Positions 6,623 through 15,695 of a DNA stretch of 39,406 nt are shown here, piece after piece. This stretch comes from Robiginitomaculum sp. (lineage in GTDB: Bacteria > Pseudomonadota > Alphaproteobacteria > Caulobacterales > Maricaulaceae), in assembly GCA_026982415.1 (NCBI GenBank), contig JALSHE010000115.1:1-39406 (forward strand). The letters are read 5' to 3'. The notes under the pieces are model-generated. The model had not been told where the DNA came from and made no database searches. It worked only from the letters and a program-made list of their open reading frames with translations. Numbering within the stretch: the first letter of the stretch is position 1; every line of letters begins with the position of its first letter. A program made the translations under genes and the position numbers.

Positions 6623-8353
6623 ATGGCGCGTATACTTATCACATCGGCACTGCCCTATATTAACGGGGTTAAGCATCTTGGTAATTTGGCCGGCTCTATG
6701 TTGCCTGCGGATGTGTATGCGCGGGCTATGCGTTTGCTGGGGCATGAGGTCTTGTACATTTGTGCGACCGACGAACACGGGACGCCGGCAGAATTAGCGG
6801 CGGCAGAGGCGGGCATGGAGGTCTCGGCCTACTGCGATAAAATGCATGATGCCCAGCGGGCGGCGGGGGCTGATTTTAAAATGAGCTATGATTATTTTGG
6901 CCGCTCCAGCACGCAGTCCAATCATGAGTTGACCCAGCATTTGGCGCATATGTTGGAGAAAAACGATCTGCTTGAAGAGCGGGTCTCAGAGCAGGTTTAT
7001 AGCGTGGCAGATGGTCGGTTTTTGCCAGACCGTTACGTGGAGGGCACTTGCCCCAATTGCGGCGAAGACGGTGCGCGCGGTGACCAATGTGATGCTTGCG
7101 GCAAGCTGCTTGATCCGGCGGATTTGATCGAGCCTTATTCTGCTGTGTCCGGGTCAAAGGACGTGGAAATCCGCGAGACCAATCATTTATATCTCAAGCA
7201 AAGCGACATGGCGGACAGACTGCGCGCTTGGATCGACAAGGCGGAAGGCTGGCCGGCTTTGGCCAAGTCCATTGCCTATAAATGGCTCGACGAAGGTCTG
7301 CACGACCGCGCCATTACCCGCGATATGAAATGGGGGATTCCGGTGGCCTATAAGGGCGTCCCGCGTCCCGGTTTCGAGGACAAGGTTTTCTATGTCTGGT
7401 TCGATGCGCCCATTGAATATATCGCGGCCACCAAAGACTGGGCCGAAGAGAATAATGGGGATTGGCAGAGCTGGTGGCGCACGGATAAGGGGGCGGATGA
7501 TGTCACTTATGTGGAGTTTATGGGTAAGGACAATGTGGCTTTTCATACTTTGTCTTTCCCGACCACGCTCATTGGCTCAGGTGAACCTTGGAAATTGGTC
7601 GACAGGCTCAAGGCCTTCAACTGGGTCACTTGGTATGGCGGCAAGTTCTCAACGTCCCAGAAACGCGGCGTGTTTATGGACCAAGCCATTGACCTCGCAC
7701 CCAGCGATTATTGGCGCTGGCATTTGACAGCCAACGCGCCGGAGGGGTCGGATGCAGGCTTTACGTTCGAGGATTTCCAAGCCCGGATTAATTCCGACCT
7801 GGCCAATGTGCTGGGCAATTTCGTCAACCGGATTACCAAATATTGTGTGGGTAAATTTGATGGCAAAGTACCAAGTGGTGGCACATGGGGGGAGGCCGAA
7901 GACACATTGGTGGCGGAGCTGGCGACGCGCTTACCCAAACTTATCGACTATTACGAAACTATGGAATTTCGCAAAGCCGCCGCCGAGACCCGCGCTATCT
8001 GGGCGACTGGCAATGAATATTTAACGGTTGCTGCCCCGTGGACCCAATATAAAACCGACATAGACCAAGCCGCTATTGGTGTGCGTATCGGGCTTAATTT
8101 GGTGGCGCTGTTCGGTGTTTTGGCGCAGCCCATAGTGCCGGACGCGGCGGATAAAATTTTGGACGCCATGAATATCCCGGCGGAAAACCGCACGTGGAAT
8201 TATTTTGACAAGGGGGATTGGGAAATGCGCGTGAAATCTATCCTTGATGCACTCCCCCACGGCCTAGAAATCTCTGCGCCCGAAGTGCTGTTCGCAAAGA
8301 TAGAAGATGCAAATGTGGAAGAATGGAAAAAGCGGTTTAGTGGAGCGGGTTGA
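6623..8353 (+). CDS. metG: Methionyl-tRNA synthetase
   Basis: This cytoplasmic class I synthetase attaches methionine to initiator and elongator tRNA-Met. At 576 aa it lacks the C-terminal EMAP/tRNA-binding extension of longer forms such as that of E. coli. The HIGH-like box is HLGN (residues 18-21) after [11 protein letters not shown] zinc knuckle CPNC-CDAC lies around residues 140-160. The KMSKS-like loop reads KFSTSQKRG, a variant I associate with a subset of bacterial MetRS. AAGGGGA precedes the ATG by about five bases. It is a single-gene unit on the chromosome side of the tRNA-Thr gene. Confidence 0.97.
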   Translation: MARILITSALPYINGVKHLGNLAGSMLPADVYARAMRLLGHEVLYICATDEHGTPAELAAAEAGMEVSAYCDKMHDAQRAAGADFKMSYDYFGRSSTQSNHELTQHLAHMLEKNDLLEERVSEQVYSVADGRFLPDRYVEGTCPNCGEDGARGDQCDACGKLLDPADLIEPYSAVSGSKDVEIRETNHLYLKQSDMADRLRAWIDKAEGWPALAKSIAYKWLDEGLHDRAITRDMKWGIPVAYKGVPRPGFEDKVFYVWFDAPIEYIAATKDWAEENNGDWQSWWRTDKGADDVTYVEFMGKDNVAFHTLSFPTTLIGSGEPWKLVDRLKAFNWVTWYGGKFSTSQKRGVFMDQAIDLAPSDYWRWHLTANAPEGSDAGFTFEDFQARINSDLANVLGNFVNRITKYCVGKFDGKVPSGGTWGEAEDTLVAELATRLPKLIDYYETMEFRKAAAETRAIWATGNEYLTVAAPWTQYKTDIDQAAIGVRIGLNLVALFGVLAQPIVPDAADKILDAMNIPAENRTWNYFDKGDWEMRVKSILDALPHGLEISAPEVLFAKIEDANVEEWKKRFSGAG

Positions 8354-8472
8354 TATGCGCCTAGTGCATTACTACTCTTTCTAAAATACTTATAGGGATT
8401 TTGCTTTACTTACTTGTTCTTTTCGTTATTGTTTATCAATAAGTAAATTTTGATACAGTTTGGGGAAATAAA

Positions 8473-11328
8473 ATGAGAAAATTTCTATTAATGAGCGTCA
8501 CCGTTTTGGCACTTGCGGCTTGTGAACCGAAAACCACAGCGCCTGATGTCATTGTAGATGGGTTTACCAAAGTTGAATCTGTATCTGCGAATGCAGGTGA
8601 AATCGCCATACCCTTCAATAAATACGTACTTGATAATGGACTTACGGTTATCCTAGCCCCGGATAGTTCTGATCCGCTTGTGCATGTGGATGTGACATAC
8701 CATGTCGGTTCAGGGCGCGAGGAAGCCGGACGATCTGGTTTTGCGCATTTCTTTGAACATATGCAGTTCCAAGGTTCCGAGAATGTAGCGGATGAGCAAC
8801 ATTTTAGCTTGATTACCGAGAGCGGCGGCACGCTTAATGGCTCCACCAGTACCGACCGGACAAATTATTATGAAACCGTGCCCAATAATCAGTTGGAGCG
8901 TATGTTGTGGCTGGAAGCAGACCGTATGGGTTTCTTTCTGGACGCTGTAACCAAAGAAAAATTTGAAAATCAGCGCGAAACCGTCAAGAACGAACGCGGC
9001 CAGCGTGTTGATAACCGTCCTTACGGATTGCTCGGCGAGCGAATTGGGGAAGCTATGTACCCCGAAGGGCATCCTTATTCCTGGTCAGTTATTGGCTATA
9101 TGGTTGATTTGGACCGCGCCGATTTAAATGATTTGAAACGATTTTTCCTACGCTGGTACGGCCCCAATAATGCGTCCCTCACCATTGGCGGGGATTTTGA
9201 TGAGAAGCAAACGCTGGAATGGGTCAAGAAATATTTCGGCGGTATTCCGCGCGGCCCCGAGGTTAAATCACCAGTCTACACGCCTGTAACACTGGACAAA
9301 GACCGTTATATATCGTTGGAAGACAATGTTGCTTTACCGCTATTGTATATGTCATGGCCGACCGTACACGTATATCATGAGGACGAAGCTCCGCTGGACG
9401 TTTTGATGGATATTATAGGCTCTGGCAAAACGTCATTGTTATACAAAAACCTGGTGAAACCTGGTCTTGCGGTGCAAGCCAGTGCCGGGCACGGCTGTGC
9501 GGAACTTGGCTGTACATTTACCATGTTGGCCTTGCCAACACCGGGTAATTCGCTTGCTGAACTAGAGAAAATAGCTCGGGCGTCATTGGTCGAGTTCGAA
9601 GAAAGCGGCGGTGCCAGCGATGATGCTATTGAACGGGTAAAAGCCGGTATAGTGTCGAGCATGGTATTTGGCCTCGAAAGTGTGTCAGGCAAAGTATCGC
9701 AATTAGCGCGCTATGAATATTTACGCGGCGACCCGGATTATATCAAAAAAGATATTGCCCGCTATGAAGGTGTGAGCAAAGACGACGTGATGCGTGTCTA
9801 TAAAAAATACATCAAAGACAAAAATGCCGTGGTCATGTCTATTGTACCCAAAGGTAAACCGGAAATGATTATCAAACCGGATACATGGACAATGTATGAG
9901 CGTACTATCCCGGCAAGCTCAGACGGCGAGGGGCTAGCCTTACGTCCCGGCACATCCGACTTTGACCGTTCCGTTGTCCCGACGCCGGGGCCAAATCCGA
10001 CCATAAAAGTCCCCAATGTCTACACTGCGAAAACGGCCAACGGTATTACTATTACGGGGGCTGTGAATGCGGAGGTTCCGACCACGACTATTCGCCTCAC
10101 CATCCCGGCTGGGCAAACACGCGAGAGCCTGGATAAACTTGGGTTGGCGGAATTGACTGTCATGATGATGACCGAAACCACTAAGCGTCATAGCATAGAA
10201 GAATTGTCCAATGAGCTGAACAAGCTTGGCTCTTCGGTTAGTTTTGGTTCAGGTGATAAAACGGCGACTTTGAATGTCCGCTCATTAACAAAAAACCTTG
10301 ATAGGACTTTGGAAATTGCACTTGAGAAATTGACCGAACCAAAATTCACTCAAGAGGACTTTGACCGCGTAAAAAATCAATCTATTGAAGGCATTAAGAA
10401 CGATAAGAAAAATGCCAGTACAACAGCCACAAACGCATTTACAGAATTGCTTTTCGGCGCTGACAATAGCTTCGCCCATGCCAATAGTGGCACGATTGAA
10501 AGCGTCAGCGCATTGACACTTGATGATGTGAAAGAATTTTACAAAGAGAATTATGGCCCGCAGGGTAGTAAAATTTTGGTGGTTAGCAACCTACCGCGCA
10601 ACCAAATTGCCAAGCGCTTAAATATATTTGGCGGATGGCAGGGCGGTAATACGGAACAACCTGCGCTTAAGCCGTTTCCTGACCTAAAAGCTGGAACACT
10701 GTATTTCATCGACAAGCCAGACGCTGCCCAAAGCGAAATTCGCATTGGTAAGCGCGGGTTAAACTTCGATGCTACAGGTGAGTTTTACCGCAATGAATTG
10801 ATGAACTATAATCTCGGCGGAGCCTTTAACTCGCGGATAAATTTGAACTTGCGTGAAGACAAAGGTTATACCTACGGTGCGCGTTCATTCTTCTACGGCA
10901 ATGATTTGCGCGGCGCTTTTAGGGCGCAAGCTGGTGTGCGCGCCAATACTACAGCCGATTCTATACGCCAATTTGTTTTGGAAATTAGCAATTTCCAAAA
11001 AAACGGCATGACCGACAAAGAGCTTGCCTTTATGAAGGGCTCTCTCGGTCAGCGCGATGCCAGAAGCTATGAAACGCCGCGCCAAAAACTTAGCTATCTC
11101 TCGGAAATCGCGCTTTATGGTTTGTCGCCAGATTATGTGGATACACAAAATGAAATTCTGCAGGACATTACCAAAGATGAACTAAATGCACTGGCTGCAA
11201 AGCACTTAAAACTGTCAAATATGATCACCGTTGTGGTCGGTGATAAAGCCAAAGTAATGGAAGAATTACGCGCACTGGATTACCCGATTGTGGAGATAGA
11301 TGCGGACGGGAATGTTGTTGGCGATTAG
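8473..11328 (+). CDS. M16 family zinc metallopeptidase, probable lipoprotein
   Basis: This is a pitrilysin/insulinase-type peptidase of 951 aa built from two tandem M16 halves. The active half carries the inverted zinc motif HFFEH (His92, Glu95, His96), with the third ligand expected in the glutamate-rich ETVKNE segment about 75 residues later. The second half (from about 520) lacks the motif, as is usual. The N-terminus MRKFLLMSVTVLALAAC is a lipoprotein signal with Cys17 as the lipid site, so the enzyme should be membrane-anchored outside the cytoplasm. Substrate unknown; the family degrades peptides in the periplasm. GGGGAAA lies close before the ATG. It ends next to a palindromic repeat and faces the convergent dctM. 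Confidence 0.95.
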   Translation: MRKFLLMSVTVLALAACEPKTTAPDVIVDGFTKVESVSANAGEIAIPFNKYVLDNGLTVILAPDSSDPLVHVDVTYHVGSGREEAGRSGFAHFFEHMQFQGSENVADEQHFSLITESGGTLNGSTSTDRTNYYETVPNNQLERMLWLEADRMGFFLDAVTKEKFENQRETVKNERGQRVDNRPYGLLGERIGEAMYPEGHPYSWSVIGYMVDLDRADLNDLKRFFLRWYGPNNASLTIGGDFDEKQTLEWVKKYFGGIPRGPEVKSPVYTPVTLDKDRYISLEDNVALPLLYMSWPTVHVYHEDEAPLDVLMDIIGSGKTSLLYKNLVKPGLAVQASAGHGCAELGCTFTMLALPTPGNSLAELEKIARASLVEFEESGGASDDAIERVKAGIVSSMVFGLESVSGKVSQLARYEYLRGDPDYIKKDIARYEGVSKDDVMRVYKKYIKDKNAVVMSIVPKGKPEMIIKPDTWTMYERTIPASSDGEGLALRPGTSDFDRSVVPTPGPNPTIKVPNVYTAKTANGITITGAVNAEVPTTTIRLTIPAGQTRESLDKLGLAELTVMMMTETTKRHSIEELSNELNKLGSSVSFGSGDKTATLNVRSLTKNLDRTLEIALEKLTEPKFTQEDFDRVKNQSIEGIKNDKKNASTTATNAFTELLFGADNSFAHANSGTIESVSALTLDDVKEFYKENYGPQGSKILVVSNLPRNQIAKRLNIFGGWQGGNTEQPALKPFPDLKAGTLYFIDKPDAAQSEIRIGKRGLNFDATGEFYRNELMNYNLGGAFNSRINLNLREDKGYTYGARSFFYGNDLRGAFRAQAGVRANTTADSIRQFVLEISNFQKNGMTDKELAFMKGSLGQRDARSYETPRQKLSYLSEIALYGLSPDYVDTQNEILQDITKDELNALAAKHLKLSNMITVVVGDKAKVMEELRALDYPIVEIDADGNVVGD

Positions 11329-11332
11329 AGGT

Positions 11333-11379
11333 TAATTTTGTAGGGTGGATTAGCGTCTCTTGCGCGTAATCCACCTTAC
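11333..11379. repeat. REP-like palindromic repeat, single unit
   Basis: A hairpin pairs GTAGGGTGGATTA with TAATCCACC plus TTAC around a short GC-rich loop. The same unit, including the preceding TAATTTTG, occurs at 30529-30570. It lies between the convergent ends of the M16 gene and dctM, so it could end or protect transcripts from either side, though there is no T-run. Confidence 0.85.
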
Positions 11380-11393
11380 GATTCTTTGAAAAA

Positions 11394-12977
11394 TTAACCC
11401 GCCATCATCTTGGGCAACGTCGTGGCTATCTGCGGGAAAAACGCGACCAATAGTATCACGAATATCTGGATGCCTATGAACGGGATTACGCCTTTGTATA
11501 GCGCCGTTGTAGTGACTTCCGGCGGGGCAACACCGCGCAAATAGAACAGAGCGAAGCCAAAAGGCGGGGTCAGGAAACTGGTTTGTAAGTTCAGCGCCAT
11601 CAATATGCCGAGCCAAATTGGGTCCATACCCATAGCCATAAGCGGCGGCGCGACGAGGGGGACTATAACAAATGTGATTTCTATAAAGTCCAAGAAAAAA
11701 CCTAGGAAAAACATCACTATCATCACCAATAATAATGCGCCAACCGGGCCTCCGGGTGCAGCAGATAACATCCGGCCAACCAGTTCATCTCCGCCAAATC
11801 CGCGAAATACCAGGCTGAACATAGTCGCGCCGATGAGGATAACGAACACCATAGACGTGATGTGCATAGTTGAACGCGAGACTTCGGCCAGTTGGCCATT
11901 TCCCCTCAGATAAATCAGGGCGGCAAGCGTACCGAGAATAGCAAGGCCGCTAAACAGCAATGCAAGCGTAACGGCAATACGCTCACTTATCACCCACCCG
12001 TCTTGATTAAACCGCATATCAACCCCGGTCAGGTCGATAGCAATCAGAGCCATGAGGCCAAGGGTTGCCGCCATTATGAGTTTGCGTACACCCGGTTTGT
12101 CCTCGGCCAATTTATATCCTGCGAGGAATATCGCCCCCAAAGCCCCTAATGCCGCGCCGCGTGTCGGGGTGGCATAACCTGATAATATTGAGCCAAGCAC
12201 GGCCATTATTAGCAAAAGCGGCGGCAGCATGGCGTACAAAGTACGGCGGATAAACTGCCCCATATGCACGTCTTTATCCCAACCAGTAGCCGGAGCCATT
12301 TGGGGTTTTGCTATGGCGACGATGGCAATATAGAGCGCGTAGAGCATGACCAGAATAAGACCCGGGAGCAGGGCGCCTGCGAACAAATCGCCCACGGATA
12401 CTACGCCGTCAGTAGTCAGTCCGTGACTGCGCTGTGCTTCTTGGTAAGCATTGGAAAGTTGGTCGCCCAATATCACTAATACGATAGACGGCGGAATAAT
12501 TTGTCCGAGCGTCCCGGATGCTGCGATTGCCCCAGACGCGAGGGACGGCGCATAGCCGCGCTTCAACATGGTAGGCAAAGACAACAGCCCCATCGTCACC
12601 ACCGTAGCCCCGACAATGCCCGTGGATGCGGCTAATAATGCCCCGACCACCACGACAGAAATTCCAAGACCACCGCGTAAATTCCCAAATAAATCCCCCA
12701 TGGCTTCGAGCAAGTCTTCGGCAATACGGGATTTTTCCAACATCACCCCCATGAACACAAACAAGGGCACAGCCATGAGAATTTCCCTTGTTATCAATGG
12801 GAAAATCCGACCGGGCAAAGCCAGCAAATAGCTAGCTTCAAACTGGCCCGTAAACACGCCTATTGCCGCAAATATCAAGGACACACCGCCGAGGGTAAAT
12901 GCTACGCCGTACCCACCCATGAGCGCCGCACAGGCGACGGCAAACATCAGTAGGGCAAGATAATCGTTGGGACTCAT
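11394..12977 (-). CDS. dctM: TRAP transporter large permease subunit DctM
   Basis: DctM is the sodium-coupled channel subunit of a tripartite periplasmic transporter. The 527-aa chain is almost wholly hydrophobic, with around 12 or more membrane segments, and has family features such as VFMGVMLEKS, ATVVTMGLLSLP and the C-terminal FLTPPFGFALFYLRG. A middle region (about 300-370) adds extra membrane segments, making it longer than the usual 425-aa form. It overlaps dctQ by four bases (ATGA), so the two membrane subunits are translationally coupled. With the binding protein upstream it forms a complete system, most likely for a 2-oxoacid or other organic acid. Confidence 0.96.
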   Translation of the reverse strand: MSPNDYLALLMFAVACAALMGGYGVAFTLGGVSLIFAAIGVFTGQFEASYLLALPGRIFPLITREILMAVPLFVFMGVMLEKSRIAEDLLEAMGDLFGNLRGGLGISVVVVGALLAASTGIVGATVVTMGLLSLPTMLKRGYAPSLASGAIAASGTLGQIIPPSIVLVILGDQLSNAYQEAQRSHGLTTDGVVSVGDLFAGALLPGLILVMLYALYIAIVAIAKPQMAPATGWDKDVHMGQFIRRTLYAMLPPLLLIMAVLGSILSGYATPTRGAALGALGAIFLAGYKLAEDKPGVRKLIMAATLGLMALIAIDLTGVDMRFNQDGWVISERIAVTLALLFSGLAILGTLAALIYLRGNGQLAEVSRSTMHITSMVFVILIGATMFSLVFRGFGGDELVGRMLSAAPGGPVGALLLVMIVMFFLGFFLDFIEITFVIVPLVAPPLMAMGMDPIWLGILMALNLQTSFLTPPFGFALFYLRGVAPPEVTTTALYKGVIPFIGIQIFVILLVAFFPQIATTLPKMMAG

Positions 12978-13660
12978 AGACCGCTCTCCAAATGCTCGAT
13001 TTCAAATGGTTCTTCCACTTCGCCTGGTGAGTTATCTGTATTACGACTACCTATTAACAGCGCCGCTCGCCCAGCTATAGACAGGCCTTGAGCTAGCATC
13101 ATGACCGCAAATATAGAGACGAAAGTTTTCAGTATGAACACGCCGCGTATGCCGTCTGATTCTGCTGAACCTTCTAGTGAGACCCATGACAGTCCGACAA
13201 AACTTTGTGCGTTCCAGAGCAAGATAATACAAAACGGAATAAGCAAGGCGTAAAAGCCAATGAAATCTACGAGGGCTTTTGATTTTGGCTGCATTTTGGA
13301 ATGGAATATATCCACCCGCACATGCTGTCCCGCGAGAAGTGTTGCAGCAGACCCTAGCAATATGACAGTCGCGTGGAAATAGGTGGCGCTTTCGTCGTAT
13401 TTGGTCCATGCCTGCCCGAATATAGACAGAGCAATGACGCCAAAGGCGACAGTGACTACGAGAGCAGGCAGGAGCCATTTCACCGTTTCGCCAACCAAAA
13501 GGTTAAAACCGTCTATGGTGCGGGATAGATTTTTTTGAAACCCGGCGATGAACTTTGATTTTGGGAAAAACAAGCAAAGCAAAGGCGTCAATAAGAACGG
13601 CAAAAACACCCAGCCTATGGCTTGGAAACTACGCCCGGATATGTCTAATAGATCAATATT
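12974..13660 (-). CDS. dctQ: TRAP transporter small permease subunit DctQ
   Basis: This 228-aa membrane protein is the small partner of DctM. Hydrophobic segments lie near residues 10-30, 60-85, 95-115, 140-165 and 185-205; the segment GQHVRVDIF is typical of the DctQ family. An open frame extends upstream to 13726, but those 22 codons fall inside a repeat element, so the ATG at 13660 (MNIDLLDISG) is preferred even though its ribosome site (AGAG) is weak. The gene lies between dctP and dctM. Confidence 0.9.
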   Translation of the reverse strand, partial: NIDLLDISGRSFQAIGWVFLPFLLTPLLCLFFPKSKFIAGFQKNLSRTIDGFNLLVGETVKWLLPALVVTVAFGVIALSIFGQAWTKYDESATYFHATVILLGSAATLLAGQHVRVDIFHSKMQPKSKALVDFIGFYALLIPFCIILLWNAQSFVGLSWVSLEGSAESDGIRGVFILKTFVSIFAVMMLAQGLSIAGRAALLIGSRNTDNSPGEVEEPFEIEHLESGL

Positions 13661-13672
13661 CATCTCTAAAAA

Positions 13673-13767
13673 CCGCTCACCCCTGCGGACGCAGGGGTCC
13701 ACCTGTGAACTAATGGGTATCGCCAAGTTATCCTGCTATGGATACCTGCATGCGCAGGTATGAGCGG
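13673..13767. repeat. Cloverleaf-like structured repeat, copy A (before dctQ)
   Basis: The ends CCGCTCA and TGAGCGG pair. Inside are a perfect 8-bp hairpin ACCCCTGC/GCAGGGGT (13679-13698) and a perfect 8-bp hairpin ATACCTGC/GCAGGTAT (13742-13761). Layout and ends match copies at 31635 and 34004, but the stem sequences differ. It separates dctP from dctQ and ends up in the dctQ leader, where it could affect the ratio of binding protein to permease. Confidence 0.8.
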
Positions 13768-13805
13768 TGTATTTGACCAGTTATTTGATGCATAGATTAT
13801 TTTCA

Positions 13806-14942
13806 TCACCTAAGCGCCGCCGCTCTTGCTGCGATATAGGCACCGTCGCTGATTTCTGTCCATGTGCGGTAGTTGTTGCGAGCCTTGATATAGCTTTCAT
13901 AAATTGCGCGGGTAGTTTTGTCGGAATTACCGACCTCGGCGACAGCTTCTTCACTGAATTTTCCTATCTGGTTCCAAATTTCTCTTGAGAACACGCGCGG
14001 TTCAATATTGTGTTTTTCTTTGAGCGTGATCAGGGCATTGGCATTTTCGTGGGTGTATTCACCAATGCTAAGATCATTTGCACTGCGGCCCGCAGCCAAG
14101 AATATGGCTTGGTCAATTGTTGATAAACTGTTCCAGACATCGAGATTAACACCAAGTCCAAGCGCCGCACCAGATTCGTGGAAGCCGGGGCCGTAATAAT
14201 AGGGGGCTTCGCGGTAAAAACCGAAAGCATAATCATTCCATGGCCCGACCCATTCTGTTGCATCTATGGCACCGGATTGTAGGGCTTGGTATATTTCGCC
14301 GCCGGATAGTTTCACCGCCGCCCCGCCGAGCCTGCGAATGACCTCGCCGCCAATGCCGGGTATGCGCATTTTCAGACCCTTGAAATCTTCTAGAGTGTTG
14401 ATTTCTTTTTTGAACCAGCCGCCCATTTGGTGACCAGTATTGCCTGCGTGGAAAGCCTTGATATTAAATTTAGCCGAGAGATTATCCCAAAGCTTCTGAC
14501 CGCCGCCAAAATCTACCCAGGCGGCTATTTCGGTAGCAGTGAAGCCCATAGGTACAGCGGTAAAGAACGAGAAACCCTTGGCCTTGCCTTGCCAATAATA
14601 CTCCGCCGAATGGTACATGTCTGCACCGCCTGTCGATACCGTATCAAAAACTTCGCCTGCACCGACAAGTTCTCCAGCCGAGAAGACTTTAATCTCGATA
14701 CGGCCTTCGCTCATAGTGTTGACAAATTCAGCAAAGCGGTTTGCCATAATACCTAGACCCGGAAAGTCCTTAGGCCACGAGGTGACGAGTCGGAGTTGCC
14801 GACGGTTTTTACTGATGGCAGGCGCACCCGGTACGGCTTGCTCTATGGCTGCAGTTTTTTTCTGCTTACCACCGAGTACAGCCACTGTCGTGGCTCCGGT
14901 TGCCAGTGCGGCAGCGGCAGTTAATATTTCACGTCGTTTCAT
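13806..14942 (-). CDS. dctP: TRAP transporter substrate-binding protein DctP (TakP-like)
   Basis: The 378-aa periplasmic receptor begins MKRREILTAAAALATG, a twin-arginine-style or ordinary signal region. The body has the DctP fold pattern: LVTSWPKDFPGLGIMANRFA, the SAGELVGAGEVFDTVSTGG segment, the signature MRIPGIGGEVIRRLGG, and ATEWVGPWNDYAFGFYREAP. The last is typical of TakP-type receptors that bind 2-oxoacids; that substrate is inferred from family resemblance. It is followed by a structured repeat, then dctQ and dctM on the same strand. It begins 24 bases after bpt ends. Confidence 0.94.
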   Translation of the reverse strand: MKRREILTAAAALATGATTVAVLGGKQKKTAAIEQAVPGAPAISKNRRQLRLVTSWPKDFPGLGIMANRFAEFVNTMSEGRIEIKVFSAGELVGAGEVFDTVSTGGADMYHSAEYYWQGKAKGFSFFTAVPMGFTATEIAAWVDFGGGQKLWDNLSAKFNIKAFHAGNTGHQMGGWFKKEINTLEDFKGLKMRIPGIGGEVIRRLGGAAVKLSGGEIYQALQSGAIDATEWVGPWNDYAFGFYREAPYYYGPGFHESGAALGLGVNLDVWNSLSTIDQAIFLAAGRSANDLSIGEYTHENANALITLKEKHNIEPRVFSREIWNQIGKFSEEAVAEVGNSDKTTRAIYESYIKARNNYRTWTEISDGAYIAARAAALR

Positions 14943-14966
14943 AATCTCCCCATTATGGTGCGTCTT

Positions 14967-15686
14967 TTAATCTACATTACACCAGCCAACTTTGCGTAGA
15001 ACCTGGTGTGGTTTGAACTTAGCTTTGTAGGACATTTTAGGGCTTTGCTCGACCCAATACCCTAAATAAAGAAATGCGAACCCAGCTTGTTTACAGATAT
15101 TGATATGATCCAAAATCATGAAATTACCAAGGCTGCGCTTGGTCTCGTCTATGTCGAAAAAGCTATACACCATAGAAAGCCCGTCGCGGAGGGTGTCGGT
15201 TATGCAACAAGCAATCAGGTGGTCACCTGCATTTCTATATTCAATGATTTCGGTCCGTGATGCACAGTCCTCGACCATCATCTCGTAGCGCTCGAAATCC
15301 ATTTCCGCCATGCCGCCGTCCGGGTGACGGTTGGTCAGGTATCTGTTCAGAAGGTCGAATTGTTCCTCTGTTGCAAAGGCTTCATTGACTGTACGGATAA
15401 GGTTGGCATTATTTTTCAAGGTGCGCCGGAAACTTTTGCCCGGTGTAAATTCAGCCGCTTTTACGCGCAAAGAATGACACGCATGGCATGTCTCACAGGC
15501 CGGGCGGTAAATAACATTTTGCGAGCGACGGAAGCCTGAATGGGTCAGATAATCATTTATATTCGGGCCTTTCAGCGGGTCGAGCGGTGTAAAGATTTTG
15601 CGTTCCATCTCGCCGTCCAAATACGGGCAGGGGGCGGGCAGTGTAATATAAAACTGCAAATCGTTTGGGTCAAAATGGCGGCTCAT
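14967..15686 (-). CDS. bpt: Aspartate/glutamate leucyltransferase (Bpt, bacterial Ate-type)
   Basis: This 239-aa cytoplasmic enzyme moves leucine from tRNA-Leu onto proteins with N-terminal Asp or Glu, marking them for ClpAP through ClpS. Family features are the cysteine-rich YRPACETCHACHSLRV segment (about residues 60-75), FRRSQNVIYRP, the acyltransferase region with ACCITDTLRDGLSMVYSF, and the C-terminal LYLGYWVEQSPKMSYKAKF. Length fits the family. It starts nine bases after the SLC13 gene stop and precedes dctP, so it is likely read in the same transcript although no functional link to transport is evident. Confidence 0.95.
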   Translation of the reverse strand: MSRHFDPNDLQFYITLPAPCPYLDGEMERKIFTPLDPLKGPNINDYLTHSGFRRSQNVIYRPACETCHACHSLRVKAAEFTPGKSFRRTLKNNANLIRTVNEAFATEEQFDLLNRYLTNRHPDGGMAEMDFERYEMMVEDCASRTEIIEYRNAGDHLIACCITDTLRDGLSMVYSFFDIDETKRSLGNFMILDHINICKQAGFAFLYLGYWVEQSPKMSYKAKFKPHQVLRKVGWCNVD

Positions 15687-15695
15687 AAAAACACT

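Noticed and set aside
13661-13726. 22-residue N-terminal extension of DctQ
   Set aside because: It falls inside cloverleaf repeat copy A and is not part of the DctQ family pattern.
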